From Verrucomicrobiales bacterium (GTDB taxonomy: Bacteria; Verrucomicrobiota; Verrucomicrobiia; Limisphaerales; UBA9464), in NCBI GenBank assembly GCA_027488845.1, contig JAIYBC010000066.1:1-64000 (forward strand): a stretch of DNA of 64,000 bases, in the 5' to 3' direction. Shown piece after piece: positions 51,957-60,902 of this stretch; position 1 is the first letter of the stretch, and each line of letters begins with the position of its first letter. The position numbers were made by a program, and so were the translations under genes. The notes beneath the pieces are model-generated. The model was given only the letters and a program-made list of their open reading frames with translations. It was not told where the DNA came from and searched no databases.

Positions 51957-53375
51957 TCAGTCGGTCCGGATTCCCGGGGGACGAATGCCCCGGCCAACCC
52001 GTGGCGGGGACGAATCGCCGAGGTCGTCGCGCATGGCCTCCGCAAGTGAACTCAGGTGGGACACGACCTCCGGATGGAGTCCGGCGACGTCCCGCGATTC
52101 GGTTGGATCGGTCGAAAGATCGTACAACGAAAGGCCGATCTGACCGTTTCGGAGCACGCCCGGCCATCCGCCCGATCCGGTCTTCTCGAGGACCAGGTGT
52201 GGGTGTGGAAAATGGAGTTTCCAACGGCCTGCGCGTACGGCGTCGAGGTGGGTTCCCCAGTACATGAACTGCGCCCGACGCGGCGCCCGTGCGTTCCTTT
52301 CCTGGAAGAGCAGGGGAGACAGGTCGCCGCCGTCGATCACCGGCCTGGCGGGGATCGAAGCACCCGACACGTGGGCGAGCGTCGGAAGGAGGTCGATGGT
52401 TCCCGCCACCTCCCGGCAGACCGTTCCGGACGGAATCCTCCCCGGCCATCGGAAGATCGCCGGCACGCGCATGCCTCCCTCGAAGCTGGTGCCTTTCGTC
52501 CCCCGCAGGCCGCCGGTGGAACCCGCGTGGTCGCCGTACACCGACCAGGGACCGTTGTCCGACGTGAAGATGACCAGGGTCTCCCGGTCCAGCCGCTCCT
52601 CTTTCAGGGTCTGCATCACGGTCCCGACCGAGGCGTCGATTTCGTGGATCACGTCCGCATAGCTTCCGAGACCGGTGCGGCCGGCGAATTCCGGCGAGGG
52701 GAAGATGGGGACGTGCGGCATGCTGTGGGCAAGGTACAGGAAGAACGGGCGGTCCCGGTTGCGTCGGATGAAGTCCACGGACCGCTGTGTGTAGCGCCGC
52801 GTCAGCCGGGCCTGTTCCGGCATCGTCTCCGCCACCCGTTCACCGTCGTAGAGCGGCAGGTCCGGATACTGGCGAGCCGTCGGGTGATGCGGCCACATGT
52901 CGTTCGAGTACGGCAGTCCCAGCCATTCGTCGAACCCATGCCGCGTGGGCAGGAACGCAGGCGAGTCCCCGAGATGCCATTTGCCGACGATCGCGGTCGA
53001 GTAGGCACGCGTCTTGAGGAGCTCCGCGATGGTGGTCTCGGCTGCCGAAAGGCCGGTCTTCGAACCCGGGCCAAGCGCGCCTTGGATCCCGACCCTTCCT
53101 GGGTAGCAGCCGGTGAGCAACGCGGCACGGGACGCGGAACACACGGCTTGGCCCACGTAGAAGTCCGTGAACCGCATGCCCTGCGCGGCGAGGCGGTCGA
53201 TGTTCGGGGTCGGGATGCGCGAGCCGTAGCAGCCGAGGTCGCCGTAGCCGAGGTCGTCGCAGAAGATGAGGACCACGTTCGGCGTCCGGCGGGAGGTTTC
53301 CGCGGCCTTCAGGCGGAATCCGGCGACGAGCGGGAGGAGGATCAGGAATCGGAGTGCGACTTGGGACCAACGCAT
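51957..53375 (-). CDS. Secreted sulfatase with CSASR active-site motif
   Basis: The 472-residue protein has a signal peptide (MRWSQVALRFLILLPLVAG) and a type I sulfatase fold: NVVLIFCDDLGYGDLGCYG (metal-binding Asp pair), the nucleophile region AVCSASRAALLTG (Cys79), GKWHLG, and FTSDNGPWSVYGDH. The active-site motif is C-S-A-S-R rather than the canonical C-x-P-S-R. It should hydrolyse sulfate esters in the periplasm or outside the cell after conversion of Cys79 to formylglycine. Substrate unknown. It is divergent from the second sulfatase. Confidence 0.9.
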   Translation of the reverse strand: MRWSQVALRFLILLPLVAGFRLKAAETSRRTPNVVLIFCDDLGYGDLGCYGSRIPTPNIDRLAAQGMRFTDFYVGQAVCSASRAALLTGCYPGRVGIQGALGPGSKTGLSAAETTIAELLKTRAYSTAIVGKWHLGDSPAFLPTRHGFDEWLGLPYSNDMWPHHPTARQYPDLPLYDGERVAETMPEQARLTRRYTQRSVDFIRRNRDRPFFLYLAHSMPHVPIFPSPEFAGRTGLGSYADVIHEIDASVGTVMQTLKEERLDRETLVIFTSDNGPWSVYGDHAGSTGGLRGTKGTSFEGGMRVPAIFRWPGRIPSGTVCREVAGTIDLLPTLAHVSGASIPARPVIDGGDLSPLLFQERNARAPRRAQFMYWGTHLDAVRAGRWKLHFPHPHLVLEKTGSGGWPGVLRNGQIGLSLYDLSTDPTESRDVAGLHPEVVSHLSSLAEAMRDDLGDSSPPRVGRGIRPPGIRTD

Positions 53376-53469
53376 GGTGCTGGGCCCATCGGGCGCCTTC
53401 GATGGGGCCGGCTGCAAGTCCGGAGAGGCTGGCGGTGCATTTTGCTCCCGATCCGAGAAATCCGGCCAC

Positions 53470-55077
53470 ATGCTTCGCCCGATGAACTCCCCCTCGATGC
53501 TCCGGTTCCTCGGAGGGTTCCGACGCTTCCTGCCCCTGCTGACCGCGCTTCTGTCGGCCGCTGGATCGAGGACGGATGCCGCCCCCAGCCAACCCAACAT
53601 CCTGTTCATCCTCAGCGACGACCATGCGGCCAAGGCCATCAGCGCCTACGGCAGCCCGTGGAACAAGACTCCCGGATTGGATCGGTTGGCGCGGGAAGGC
53701 ATGCGGCTGGACCGCTGCTACGCGGTGAATTCCATCTGCACACCCAGCCGCGCATCGATCCTCACCGGCCAATACGGCCATCGGAACGGCGTTCCGGTCT
53801 TCAACAACCTCGATCCTTCCGCGACGACCGTCGCCCACCGGTTGCGGCAGGCCGGTTACCACACGGCCATGTTGGGCAAGTGGCACCTGGGGTCCGAACC
53901 CCAGGGCTTCGACGAATGGAACATCCTCCCGGGGCAGGGCCGCTACCAGGACCCGGTGTTCTACGACCGCGACGGCCACCGCATCTACCGCGGACACGTC
54001 TCGGACGTCACGACGGACCTCGCGATCCGGATGCTGGAGAAGCGCCCGAAGGACAAGCCGTTCTTCCTGATGTGCCATCACAAGGCTCCCCATCGGAATT
54101 GGTCTCCGGCGGAGCGGCACCGGCTCCAGTTCGCCGGAAGGGAGATCGCCGAGCCCGCGACGCTGCGCGACGACTACCGCGGTCGGTCGGATGCCTTGAG
54201 GCAGCAGCGCCAGAGCGTCTTCCGCGACCTGACCCGCAGGGACCTCAAGCTGGTCCCGCCGACGGATCTCCCAGCCAAGGGCGTGGGTGCATGGCTGGAT
54301 GAGGTGCCCGATGAAGTGGTGGTTCCCTCGGCGACGGGGCCGTTGACCCTCCGAGGCGAGGCGCTCGACCGGTGGAAGTACCAGCGCTACATGCAGGACT
54401 ACCTCGCCTGCGTGCAGGGAGTGGACGATGGCGTCGGCCGGTTGCTCGACTGGCTGGACAGCCAAGGACTGCGTGAGAACACGGTCGTGATCTACACCAG
54501 CGACCAAGGCTTCTTCCTCGGCGAGCACGGGCTCTATGACAAGCGGTTCATGTATGAGCCCTCCATCCGGATGCCGTTCCTGATCCGTTGGCCGGGCGTG
54601 ATCGCCGCCGGTTCCACGAGCGAAGCGTTGTCCATCAACTGCGACTTCGCACCGACCTTCCTCGAGATGGCGGGTGCCCCGGCGGCTCCGGAAATGCAGG
54701 GGCGGAGCCTGGTCCCCATCCTGAAGGGCCGCCGTCCCGCCGACTGGCGATCCGGGTTCTACTACCGCTACTACCACGATCCCGGCCACCACGACACGCG
54801 GGCGCACTACGGGATCCGGACCGACACCCACAAGCTGATCCACTACTGGAAGCTGGACCAGTGGGAGATGTACGACCTCGTCGCGGACCCGGACGAGATG
54901 ACCAACCGGGTCGCCGATCCCTCCATGGCCGCGGTGTTGACCGACCTCAAGTCGAGGCTCGTGACGGAACGGCAGCGGCTCGGCGACACCAACCAGTTCG
55001 CCAACCTGCTTCCCCGTGACACGGTGGACCAGCGGCCGAAGCAGATGGACCGGAAGCATCCGGATTCCGAACTCTGA
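53470..55077 (+). CDS. Secreted sulfatase with canonical CTPSR motif
   Basis: The 535-residue protein has a signal-like N-terminus (LGGFRRFLPLLTALLSAAGS), then NILFILSDDHAAKAISAYG (metal Asp pair), SICTPSRASILTG (nucleophile Cys90), GKWHLG and YTSDQGFFLGEHGLYDKRFM. It belongs to type I sulfatases of the kind that act on glycan sulfates. Starts at 53470, 53482 and 53497 are all possible; 53470 is given. It faces the FGE gene across a 177-bp gap in which I saw no gene. Confidence 0.9.
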   Translation: MLRPMNSPSMLRFLGGFRRFLPLLTALLSAAGSRTDAAPSQPNILFILSDDHAAKAISAYGSPWNKTPGLDRLAREGMRLDRCYAVNSICTPSRASILTGQYGHRNGVPVFNNLDPSATTVAHRLRQAGYHTAMLGKWHLGSEPQGFDEWNILPGQGRYQDPVFYDRDGHRIYRGHVSDVTTDLAIRMLEKRPKDKPFFLMCHHKAPHRNWSPAERHRLQFAGREIAEPATLRDDYRGRSDALRQQRQSVFRDLTRRDLKLVPPTDLPAKGVGAWLDEVPDEVVVPSATGPLTLRGEALDRWKYQRYMQDYLACVQGVDDGVGRLLDWLDSQGLRENTVVIYTSDQGFFLGEHGLYDKRFMYEPSIRMPFLIRWPGVIAAGSTSEALSINCDFAPTFLEMAGAPAAPEMQGRSLVPILKGRRPADWRSGFYYRYYHDPGHHDTRAHYGIRTDTHKLIHYWKLDQWEMYDLVADPDEMTNRVADPSMAAVLTDLKSRLVTERQRLGDTNQFANLLPRDTVDQRPKQMDRKHPDSEL

Positions 55078-55254
55078 GACGCACGCAGGCGGAAGTGACC
55101 TTTGCTCCAGACGTCATCGCCGCGGTGGAGCGGTTGGTGATCCGCGGATCTTGCGATGGCAAAAGAACACCGTCTGTAGGTCTCCGTCTCGGCTGCGGTT
55201 CCGGTTCACGGTTGGCGACTCGCTCCCGGTTGAGGGGAAAAGGCTCATCCGGCC

Positions 55255-56415
55255 CTACGAAGCGGGTACGGCAGGCGTTCTCGGAACAGCGACTCGGACG
55301 CAGCGGAAACCGACATGGTTGGAGCCCGTGTCGACGGCGCCCTTGCCGCGGGTTCCGAGGAGGAACCTCGAGCAGTATTGGGCCGAACAGAGGAAGGAAC
55401 CTCCGCGGTGCACCCGCTTCCGTACGCCCGGTTCGTCGGGGTCGAAGCTGGTGGGAGGACCTTGGGGATTGACCTCGGAAGCGACCGCGGCGAGCCGGTA
55501 GGTGTCGGGGCGATACCAGTCGGAACACCACTCCCAGACATTGCCGGACATGTCCCGAAGGCCGTAGCCGTTTGGCGGGAAACTCCCCACGGGAGCCGCT
55601 CCCCGGAAGCCGTCCTCGCCGTTGTCCCCGCCCGGGAAGGGGCCTTGGAACGCGTTGCATTGCCAACGTCCGTCGACGAGCAGCGTGTTTCCCCATGGGT
55701 AGGGCTGGCTTTCGAGCCCACCGCGCGCGGCGCGTTCCCATTCCGCCTCGGTCGGCAAACGCTTCCCAGCCCACCGTGCGTAGGTTTCGGCATCCTCGAA
55801 GGCCACATGGACCACCGGATTTCGCATCCTTCCCTCGATGGAGGATCCGGGTCCTTCGGGATGACGCCAGCTGGCGCCGGGCACATAGCGCCACCAGGCG
55901 AGTGGATTCTCGTGGGTGACGGGTTCGGTCGGCGGATGGAACACGACCGAGCCCGGCACCAGAAGGGAGGGGTCGGCATCCGGGAACTCGGCCGGATCTG
56001 GGCGCCGTTCGGCCACGGTGACATAGCCGGTGGCGTCGGCGAATCGCCGGAACTCCTCGTTGGTGACCTCCGTGCGGTCCATCCAAAAGCCGTCCACACG
56101 CACACGGTGGGCGGGGCCTGAGTCCCGGAATCCGTCGACCAGGCCGCTACAGACGGGTTCGCCGGGCTGAAGCCGTGAACGGACCGCCGAGATGGAGGCG
56201 TCGTCGGGGCCTCCCATCCAGAACTCTCCGCCCGGGATCCACACCATGCCGTCGTCGGCCACGGACCCCATCGCCACCGTGTTGGTGGCGATTACCGGCG
56301 CCGGGGACGGCTGGACAGGGGAAGCCGGTTCCGAAGGCCCGCATCCCGTCAGCAGGGCGGCGAACAGCGCCGCGATCCGGTGCGGCTTCGCACTTTGGCG
56401 AGGGCCACGCTTCAT
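55255..56415 (-). CDS. Exported formylglycine-generating enzyme (lipoprotein)
   Basis: The 386-residue protein has a lipoprotein signal (LFAALLTGC) and then the FGE/sulfatase-modifying fold: MVWIPGGEFWMGG, GFWMDRTEVTNEEFRRF, RLPTEAEWERAARGG, YGLRDMSGNVWEWCSDWY and RGGSFLCSAQYCSRF. The last holds Cys343 and Cys348, spaced as the copper-binding catalytic pair of aerobic FGE (Cys336/Cys341 in the human enzyme). It should convert sulfatase cysteines to formylglycine; the two sulfatases next door are the obvious clients. It lies 14 bp after the EboE-like gene. Confidence 0.87.
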   Translation of the reverse strand: MKRGPRQSAKPHRIAALFAALLTGCGPSEPASPVQPSPAPVIATNTVAMGSVADDGMVWIPGGEFWMGGPDDASISAVRSRLQPGEPVCSGLVDGFRDSGPAHRVRVDGFWMDRTEVTNEEFRRFADATGYVTVAERRPDPAEFPDADPSLLVPGSVVFHPPTEPVTHENPLAWWRYVPGASWRHPEGPGSSIEGRMRNPVVHVAFEDAETYARWAGKRLPTEAEWERAARGGLESQPYPWGNTLLVDGRWQCNAFQGPFPGGDNGEDGFRGAAPVGSFPPNGYGLRDMSGNVWEWCSDWYRPDTYRLAAVASEVNPQGPPTSFDPDEPGVRKRVHRGGSFLCSAQYCSRFLLGTRGKGAVDTGSNHVGFRCVRVAVPRTPAVPAS

Positions 56416-56429
56416 GGGACCGGCCACGT

Positions 56430-57605
56430 TCAAGGCCTTTGAAAACCGCGCTCGGCAAAGCGGGCGAGCGTCCACTCGTATTCGCCGACCAGCTGGTCGA
56501 CGACGTTGCGGTGCTTCAGGTCCGCGGGCATGACCTCCCAGGTGTAGGTCTCCATCTCGAAATGCTGGCAGAGGGAAGGCTGTTGACGGAGGACGTCCAG
56601 CACGCCGGTGAGGTGGTCGGCCGTGGTGCCGAACAGCGGCGTCGGAGCGGCGTGGAGCGGGATGTGGAAATGGATGCGCCACTCGCGTTCGAACTGCGGG
56701 CCGTCCGAGGGCAGGGTCGCCAAGGCCTCGTCGAGGTCCCCGTAACGCACCAGTTCGCCATCCGGGCGGCGTTCGATCACCTGGTGGAAGTAGATGTCGT
56801 CCGCGAAGCGCGCCAAGGCCTCGCGCGCCTCCGGGGTGGGGCGTACGGAGAGGGCGTTGCTGAGGTGGATCTTGCTGATGCGGATGCCGGCGCGGGTCAG
56901 GCGCGCGAGCGCCTCCTGGGGGCGTTCGTATTCGATCGCGAGGTGGCAGCAGTCGTAGTTGACGCCGAGGTGCGCATCGAGGCGGAGGTCCCCGGGGCGG
57001 TCCGCGCGCATGAGATGGAAGAACTCGACGCATTCCGGGGTGGACTCGAGGTGGCAGAGCGGTTCCGGTTCGAGGCCGAGATGGAGGTCCTTGCCGGTCT
57101 CGCGGGAGAGCCGTTCCAGGAACTCGACGCAGCGCCACAGTTGGTCGCGCGCCGTCTGGAGTTCGCGTTGGCTTCTCCGGAAGCCCTTGAACGAAACCGG
57201 CACCGTGCTCACCGAGCCCGACACGCCTTCGGGCACCAGCTGCGCAAGGATCCGGAACAGCCGTTCGGTGTAGGCGAGCCGTTCCGGTTGGCACCAGTCG
57301 GGGGCGTAGACCTGTTCCTTGACCCGGCCGCCATGGAATCGGCCGTAGGGGAATCCGTTGATCGTGAAGACGTAGGCGTCGTGCCGGGCGAGCCAACGCC
57401 GGAAGGCTTCCAACGTGCCCGGGTTGGAAAGCTCCGTGGCGGCGACGTCCCCAAGTCGGAGGCCGATCGCGTAGGGGCGTTCGCCTCCGATCCTGCGTCG
57501 TACCGCGAGTGTATGCTTCTCCAGCCCCGCGAAGGTCTCGGCCCACGTCTCGCCCCGGTGGATGTTCGTGCAGTAGGCCAGATGGACGCCGTGGGTGAGT
57601 TGCAT
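56430..57605 (-). CDS. EboE-like TIM-barrel protein
   Basis: The 391-residue cytosolic protein starts MQLTHGVHLAYCTNIHRGE and resembles EboE 'metabolite traffic' proteins and xylose-isomerase-type TIM barrels. Barrel residues include LGLEPEPLCHLEST, LGVNYDCCHLAIE, KIHLSNAL and WRIHFHIPLH, which could form a metal site with His, Asp and Glu. In known ebo clusters the protein works with EboABCD in moving a precursor to the periplasm; none of those partners is here. It is probably cotranscribed with the FGE gene. The real substrate is unknown. Confidence 0.7.
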   Translation of the reverse strand: MQLTHGVHLAYCTNIHRGETWAETFAGLEKHTLAVRRRIGGERPYAIGLRLGDVAATELSNPGTLEAFRRWLARHDAYVFTINGFPYGRFHGGRVKEQVYAPDWCQPERLAYTERLFRILAQLVPEGVSGSVSTVPVSFKGFRRSQRELQTARDQLWRCVEFLERLSRETGKDLHLGLEPEPLCHLESTPECVEFFHLMRADRPGDLRLDAHLGVNYDCCHLAIEYERPQEALARLTRAGIRISKIHLSNALSVRPTPEAREALARFADDIYFHQVIERRPDGELVRYGDLDEALATLPSDGPQFEREWRIHFHIPLHAAPTPLFGTTADHLTGVLDVLRQQPSLCQHFEMETYTWEVMPADLKHRNVVDQLVGEYEWTLARFAERGFQRP

Positions 57606-57689
57606 GGCGGGAGATTGCACCGTGGTGACGTCCCGGGAAAAAGGAAAAGCCCTCCTTTGCCGGGCATGGATATGGCTTAGGATCCCTCC

Positions 57690-59507
57690 GTGATTCGAAG
57701 CGGCACCTTGGCGGTCCTGTTGTTTCTCGGGTGGATGGCGGACGTGAGCCACGCGCAATCGGTGGTGATCAGTGAGATCCTGTACCAACCGCCCGGAGGC
57801 ACTGATTTCGCAGAGGCGGAATTCGTCGAACTGCTGAACCCGGGCTCCTCCCCGACCCAACTCGGCGGCGCCACCTTCACCGCTGGAATCACCTATACCT
57901 TCCCGGCCGGTACGGTGCTGGCGCCCGGCGCCCGAATCGTGGTGGGAAGGAACCTCGCCCTCTTGCGTTCCCGCTATGGCACCCTGCCGGGGCTGATGTC
58001 GTCCGCCTTTTCGGGGGCGCTGAACAACTCAGGCGAGAACCTGACCCTGAGCTCGGCGGCCGGCACTGTGTTGGCCACCGTCCGGTTCGCCGCCAGTGGC
58101 GACTGGCCCGTCCGACCCGCGGGAAACGGCGGCTCCGTCGAACTCGTGGATCCGCGCGGTCCGCAGTCGGACGCCGCCAACTGGCGTGCGTCGGCAGAAT
58201 ACCTGGGAAGCCCCGGTACCGCCGGATCCGGGCCCTTGAACCGCGTGGTCGTCAACGAACTGCTCGCCCACACCGATCCGCCGCTCGAGGACGCCGTCGA
58301 ACTCCACAACCGCACCGACTCCCCGATCGACGTCGGTGGCTGGTATCTTTCCAACTCGATGGAGGATCCCCTGAGGTTCCGTATTCCCGCCGGGACCGTG
58401 GTTCCTGCACGCGGTTTCCGCGTGGTCTACGAGTACCAGTTCAATCCGGCCAATCCTCCCGCCGGACGCACCGCCTTCACCTTCGGCGCCGCACGGGGCG
58501 ACGACGTCGTGCTGCTTTCCGCGGACGCCGCGGGCAATCCCCTGCGCTGGGAGGATGACCAATCGTTCCCGGCGAGTCCCAACGGCGTCAGCTTCGGCCG
58601 GCATCCGGATGGAGAGGGCCCGTTCCTGCTGATGTCCCGGACGAGCCTCGGCACCGCGATCTCCAACACCGACCCGGAGTTCTGGATCGAGTTCTTCCGA
58701 CAAGGTGCCGGTGCCGCGAACCCGCGGCATGCGCTCGGACCGGTGGTGTTCGAACGGATCCGGTATTCGGCCGCCGCGGACGGGATCGAGTTTGTCGAAC
58801 TCAGAAACGTCGGGGACATCGAGGTGCCGCTCTATGATCCGGCCTACCCGACCAACACCTGGGGATTGGAGGGTGGCGTGACCTTCCGGTTTCCCGAGGG
58901 TCTGATCCTCGCTCCCGGCGGCCGCATCGTCGTGGCCAGTACGACCAATGCGGCGGCGGTACGGTCTCTCCTTTCCCTTCCGGCCTCCGTGCCTGTGGTC
59001 GGACCGTATTCCGGTCAGCTGTCGTCGGAAGGCGAGCGGATCCAACTGGTCCGTCCGGACACCCCTCAGCTCCCTCCGAGGGAGGACGCGGGTTTCGTCC
59101 CGTATTACGTGGTGGAGCAGATCGACTACTCGGCTTCTTCGCCTTGGCCTGTCCTTGGAACTCCCGGAAGCCAGCTCATCCGACGCAGGGCGGTAGCCGA
59201 ACCCGGATACCTGGCATCCAACTGGGAGTCCGCGCCGGTGGAGTCGGTCCCGCCGCGGGTGGATGTGGCGGTCTCGGGATGGAACGCCGGCGTCCTGAGG
59301 CTTCAGGCGACCGGTCCGAGCGGGTCGGCCTTCCGGATCCAGTCCGTGGCGATCTCGGGAACCGGGGTGGTGACGGTCCTGGCGGACTCGGCCACCGGAA
59401 CCTTTTCGCCGGCCACTGGCGTGGTGCAGCCCGATGGCCGATTCCGTGTGGAGGTCGAAGTCCCGGCAGGTTCCGTCGGCGCGCTGTTCCGGGCCTTGCT
59501 CCCATGA
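57690..59507 (+). CDS. Secreted lamin-tail-domain protein
   Basis: The 605-residue protein starts with GTG at 57690, has a signal peptide (LAVLLFLGWMADVSHA), and three lamin-tail-type beta domains marked by VISEILYQP...EFVELLNPG, VVNELLAHT...DAVELHNRT and ERIRYSA...IEFVELRNVG. The last ~75 residues form a beta domain ending GALFRALLP, similar in kind to the repeat-encoded domain at 926-1258. Such proteins are usually surface or adhesion proteins in PVC bacteria; no catalytic site is visible. An AGGA run lies about 10 bases before the start. Confidence 0.75.
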   Translation: MIRSGTLAVLLFLGWMADVSHAQSVVISEILYQPPGGTDFAEAEFVELLNPGSSPTQLGGATFTAGITYTFPAGTVLAPGARIVVGRNLALLRSRYGTLPGLMSSAFSGALNNSGENLTLSSAAGTVLATVRFAASGDWPVRPAGNGGSVELVDPRGPQSDAANWRASAEYLGSPGTAGSGPLNRVVVNELLAHTDPPLEDAVELHNRTDSPIDVGGWYLSNSMEDPLRFRIPAGTVVPARGFRVVYEYQFNPANPPAGRTAFTFGAARGDDVVLLSADAAGNPLRWEDDQSFPASPNGVSFGRHPDGEGPFLLMSRTSLGTAISNTDPEFWIEFFRQGAGAANPRHALGPVVFERIRYSAAADGIEFVELRNVGDIEVPLYDPAYPTNTWGLEGGVTFRFPEGLILAPGGRIVVASTTNAAAVRSLLSLPASVPVVGPYSGQLSSEGERIQLVRPDTPQLPPREDAGFVPYYVVEQIDYSASSPWPVLGTPGSQLIRRRAVAEPGYLASNWESAPVESVPPRVDVAVSGWNAGVLRLQATGPSGSAFRIQSVAISGTGVVTVLADSATGTFSPATGVVQPDGRFRVEVEVPAGSVGALFRALLP

Positions 59508-59536
59508 AAAAGGCCGCCCCTCCAGTGGGCGGCCTT
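59505..59536 (-). terminator. Terminator shared by converging genes
   Basis: A perfect 10-bp stem (AAGGCCGCCC / GGGCGGCCTT, 59510-59519 with 59527-59536) with a 7-base loop is followed on the minus strand by more T, giving five T in a row. It ends the ThuA gene and overlaps the end of the lamin-tail gene. Confidence 0.85.
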
Positions 59537-59559
59537 GATGCGCGGAAGCGTTCGAGGGA

Positions 59560-60537
59560 TCAGTGCAGCTCGTGTGATTCCACCTTCACGCCCTTCTTGT
59601 AGCCCTTGAATCCGAACGGTGACGGATCGAACTCGCCGACCGGGGTGACATCCGCCGACTTCGGCACCTCGAGTCCCGTGAGGTGGTACGCGGCGTTCAC
59701 GAAGAGGCGACGGAGATCGTCGCTTCGCATGTCGCTGGCCGCGCCGATCGTGGAGGCGAGGACCTTGGAGGTCGCGCCCGTCGGGGTCTTGTAGTCCCGG
59801 AGCCAGACCAGAGGCATCACGGCCTTCTTCAGGTTGGGCGGATCGGTCGGCTTCATGCCGGTCAGCACCTGTCCATGCAGGAGCACCGTGGCGTCGGACG
59901 GGAAGTCGGGGTTCACGCCGTAGACGTCGGTCGGCCCGAAGACGTCGTTCACGCCGCGCAGGAGCGGGTGACTGCGGTTTTTGCCGTCGATCACGCCCCG
60001 TGTGGCCTCGCGACCGTGGTCACCATGATGGTAGGTCCAGGTCTCACCGACCGTCATGCCGCCAAAACCGCCACCCTTCGCGGTCCACGAGTATTTCGCG
60101 AACGGGCTCTGCTTGTTGCGCTCGTAGTTGAAGGAATGGGTCGCGGTGCGCAACACCATCATGGGCTTCCCGGAGTCCAGGTAGGCCACGAACTTCGCCA
60201 TGTCCTCGTCGGGAAGCTCACGGAAGCGGAACTGGTTGATGACGAGATCCGCGCCGGCGAGAAGGTGCATGCCGGGGACGTTGGTCTGGTTGTCCGGATT
60301 GATCGTCCCATCGGGATCCTGGCTGAAGAGGACGGTACACCGGAATCCATGCCGTTGGCTCAGGATCTTGCCAAGCTGGGGCAATCCCTCTTCGGACCGG
60401 TATTCCTCATCCCCGCTCAGCATCACCACGTGCTTGCCGTTGGAGGTGCCTGCCTTGGGTTCGTAGGTCACCCATTGGGCGGCTTGGGCGTAGAGGCCGG
60501 TGGCTACCAGCAGCGCGGAGGTCAGGAATGATTTCAT
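59560..60537 (-). CDS. Secreted ThuA-like protein
   Basis: The 325-residue protein has a signal peptide (MKSFLTSALLVATGLYAQAA) and a ThuA-type glutamine-amidotransferase-like fold: HVVMLSGDEEYRSEEGLPQ, GADLVINQFRF, FVAYLDSGKPMMVLRTATHSF and YHHGDHGREA. ThuA relatives are linked to sugar (trehalose) metabolism, but the exported PVC versions are uncharacterised. It is alone between the lamin-tail and sigma genes. Confidence 0.8.
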   Translation of the reverse strand: MKSFLTSALLVATGLYAQAAQWVTYEPKAGTSNGKHVVMLSGDEEYRSEEGLPQLGKILSQRHGFRCTVLFSQDPDGTINPDNQTNVPGMHLLAGADLVINQFRFRELPDEDMAKFVAYLDSGKPMMVLRTATHSFNYERNKQSPFAKYSWTAKGGGFGGMTVGETWTYHHGDHGREATRGVIDGKNRSHPLLRGVNDVFGPTDVYGVNPDFPSDATVLLHGQVLTGMKPTDPPNLKKAVMPLVWLRDYKTPTGATSKVLASTIGAASDMRSDDLRRLFVNAAYHLTGLEVPKSADVTPVGEFDPSPFGFKGYKKGVKVESHELH

Positions 60538-60902
60538 CGGGTGTAGGTGGAGTGATTGAAACAACGTTCACGCCCATCGACCAGCCCCGGATGCGGCAGA
60601 TTCAATCCGACGGCTCGGTTCCACCTGTGCCACCCGGCACCTTCAGGTGGGGCTCCAGTGTGCCAAAGGTGGCACAAGCCGCCCTGCGCCGTGTGTTTTC
60701 AGCGGGGGCCGGAGCGGGTGGAGAGCCCCAAAAATGGGCTGGCGGCGGCCAATTGCGGTGCAGGGGGCGGGTGGGGAAGAGCTGGCCCCGAGGCTGCTTA
60801 ACAGGTGCAAACAAACCGGAACCCCACGTGTCCGGCGTGGAATCCGCGAGGCCGGTTTCCAGTGAACAATTGCGGTTCGGTGGACTCCAAACAGCAACGA
60901 TC
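60538..60902. promoter_or_regulatory. Divergent intergenic region with inverted repeats
   Basis: The 365 bp between the ThuA and sigma genes hold no gene. Inverted repeats are CCACCTG / CAGGTGG (60621-60627 with 60644-60650), an inner GTGCC / GGCAC, and TGTGCCA-AAGG-TGGCACA (60659-60676). The last has the look of an operator. No clear -35/-10 pair was found. Confidence 0.4.

Noticed and set aside
60670-60690. Sigma-54 promoter suggested by TGGCAC
   Set aside because: The GC of the -12 element is not at the required 10-base spacing from GG.
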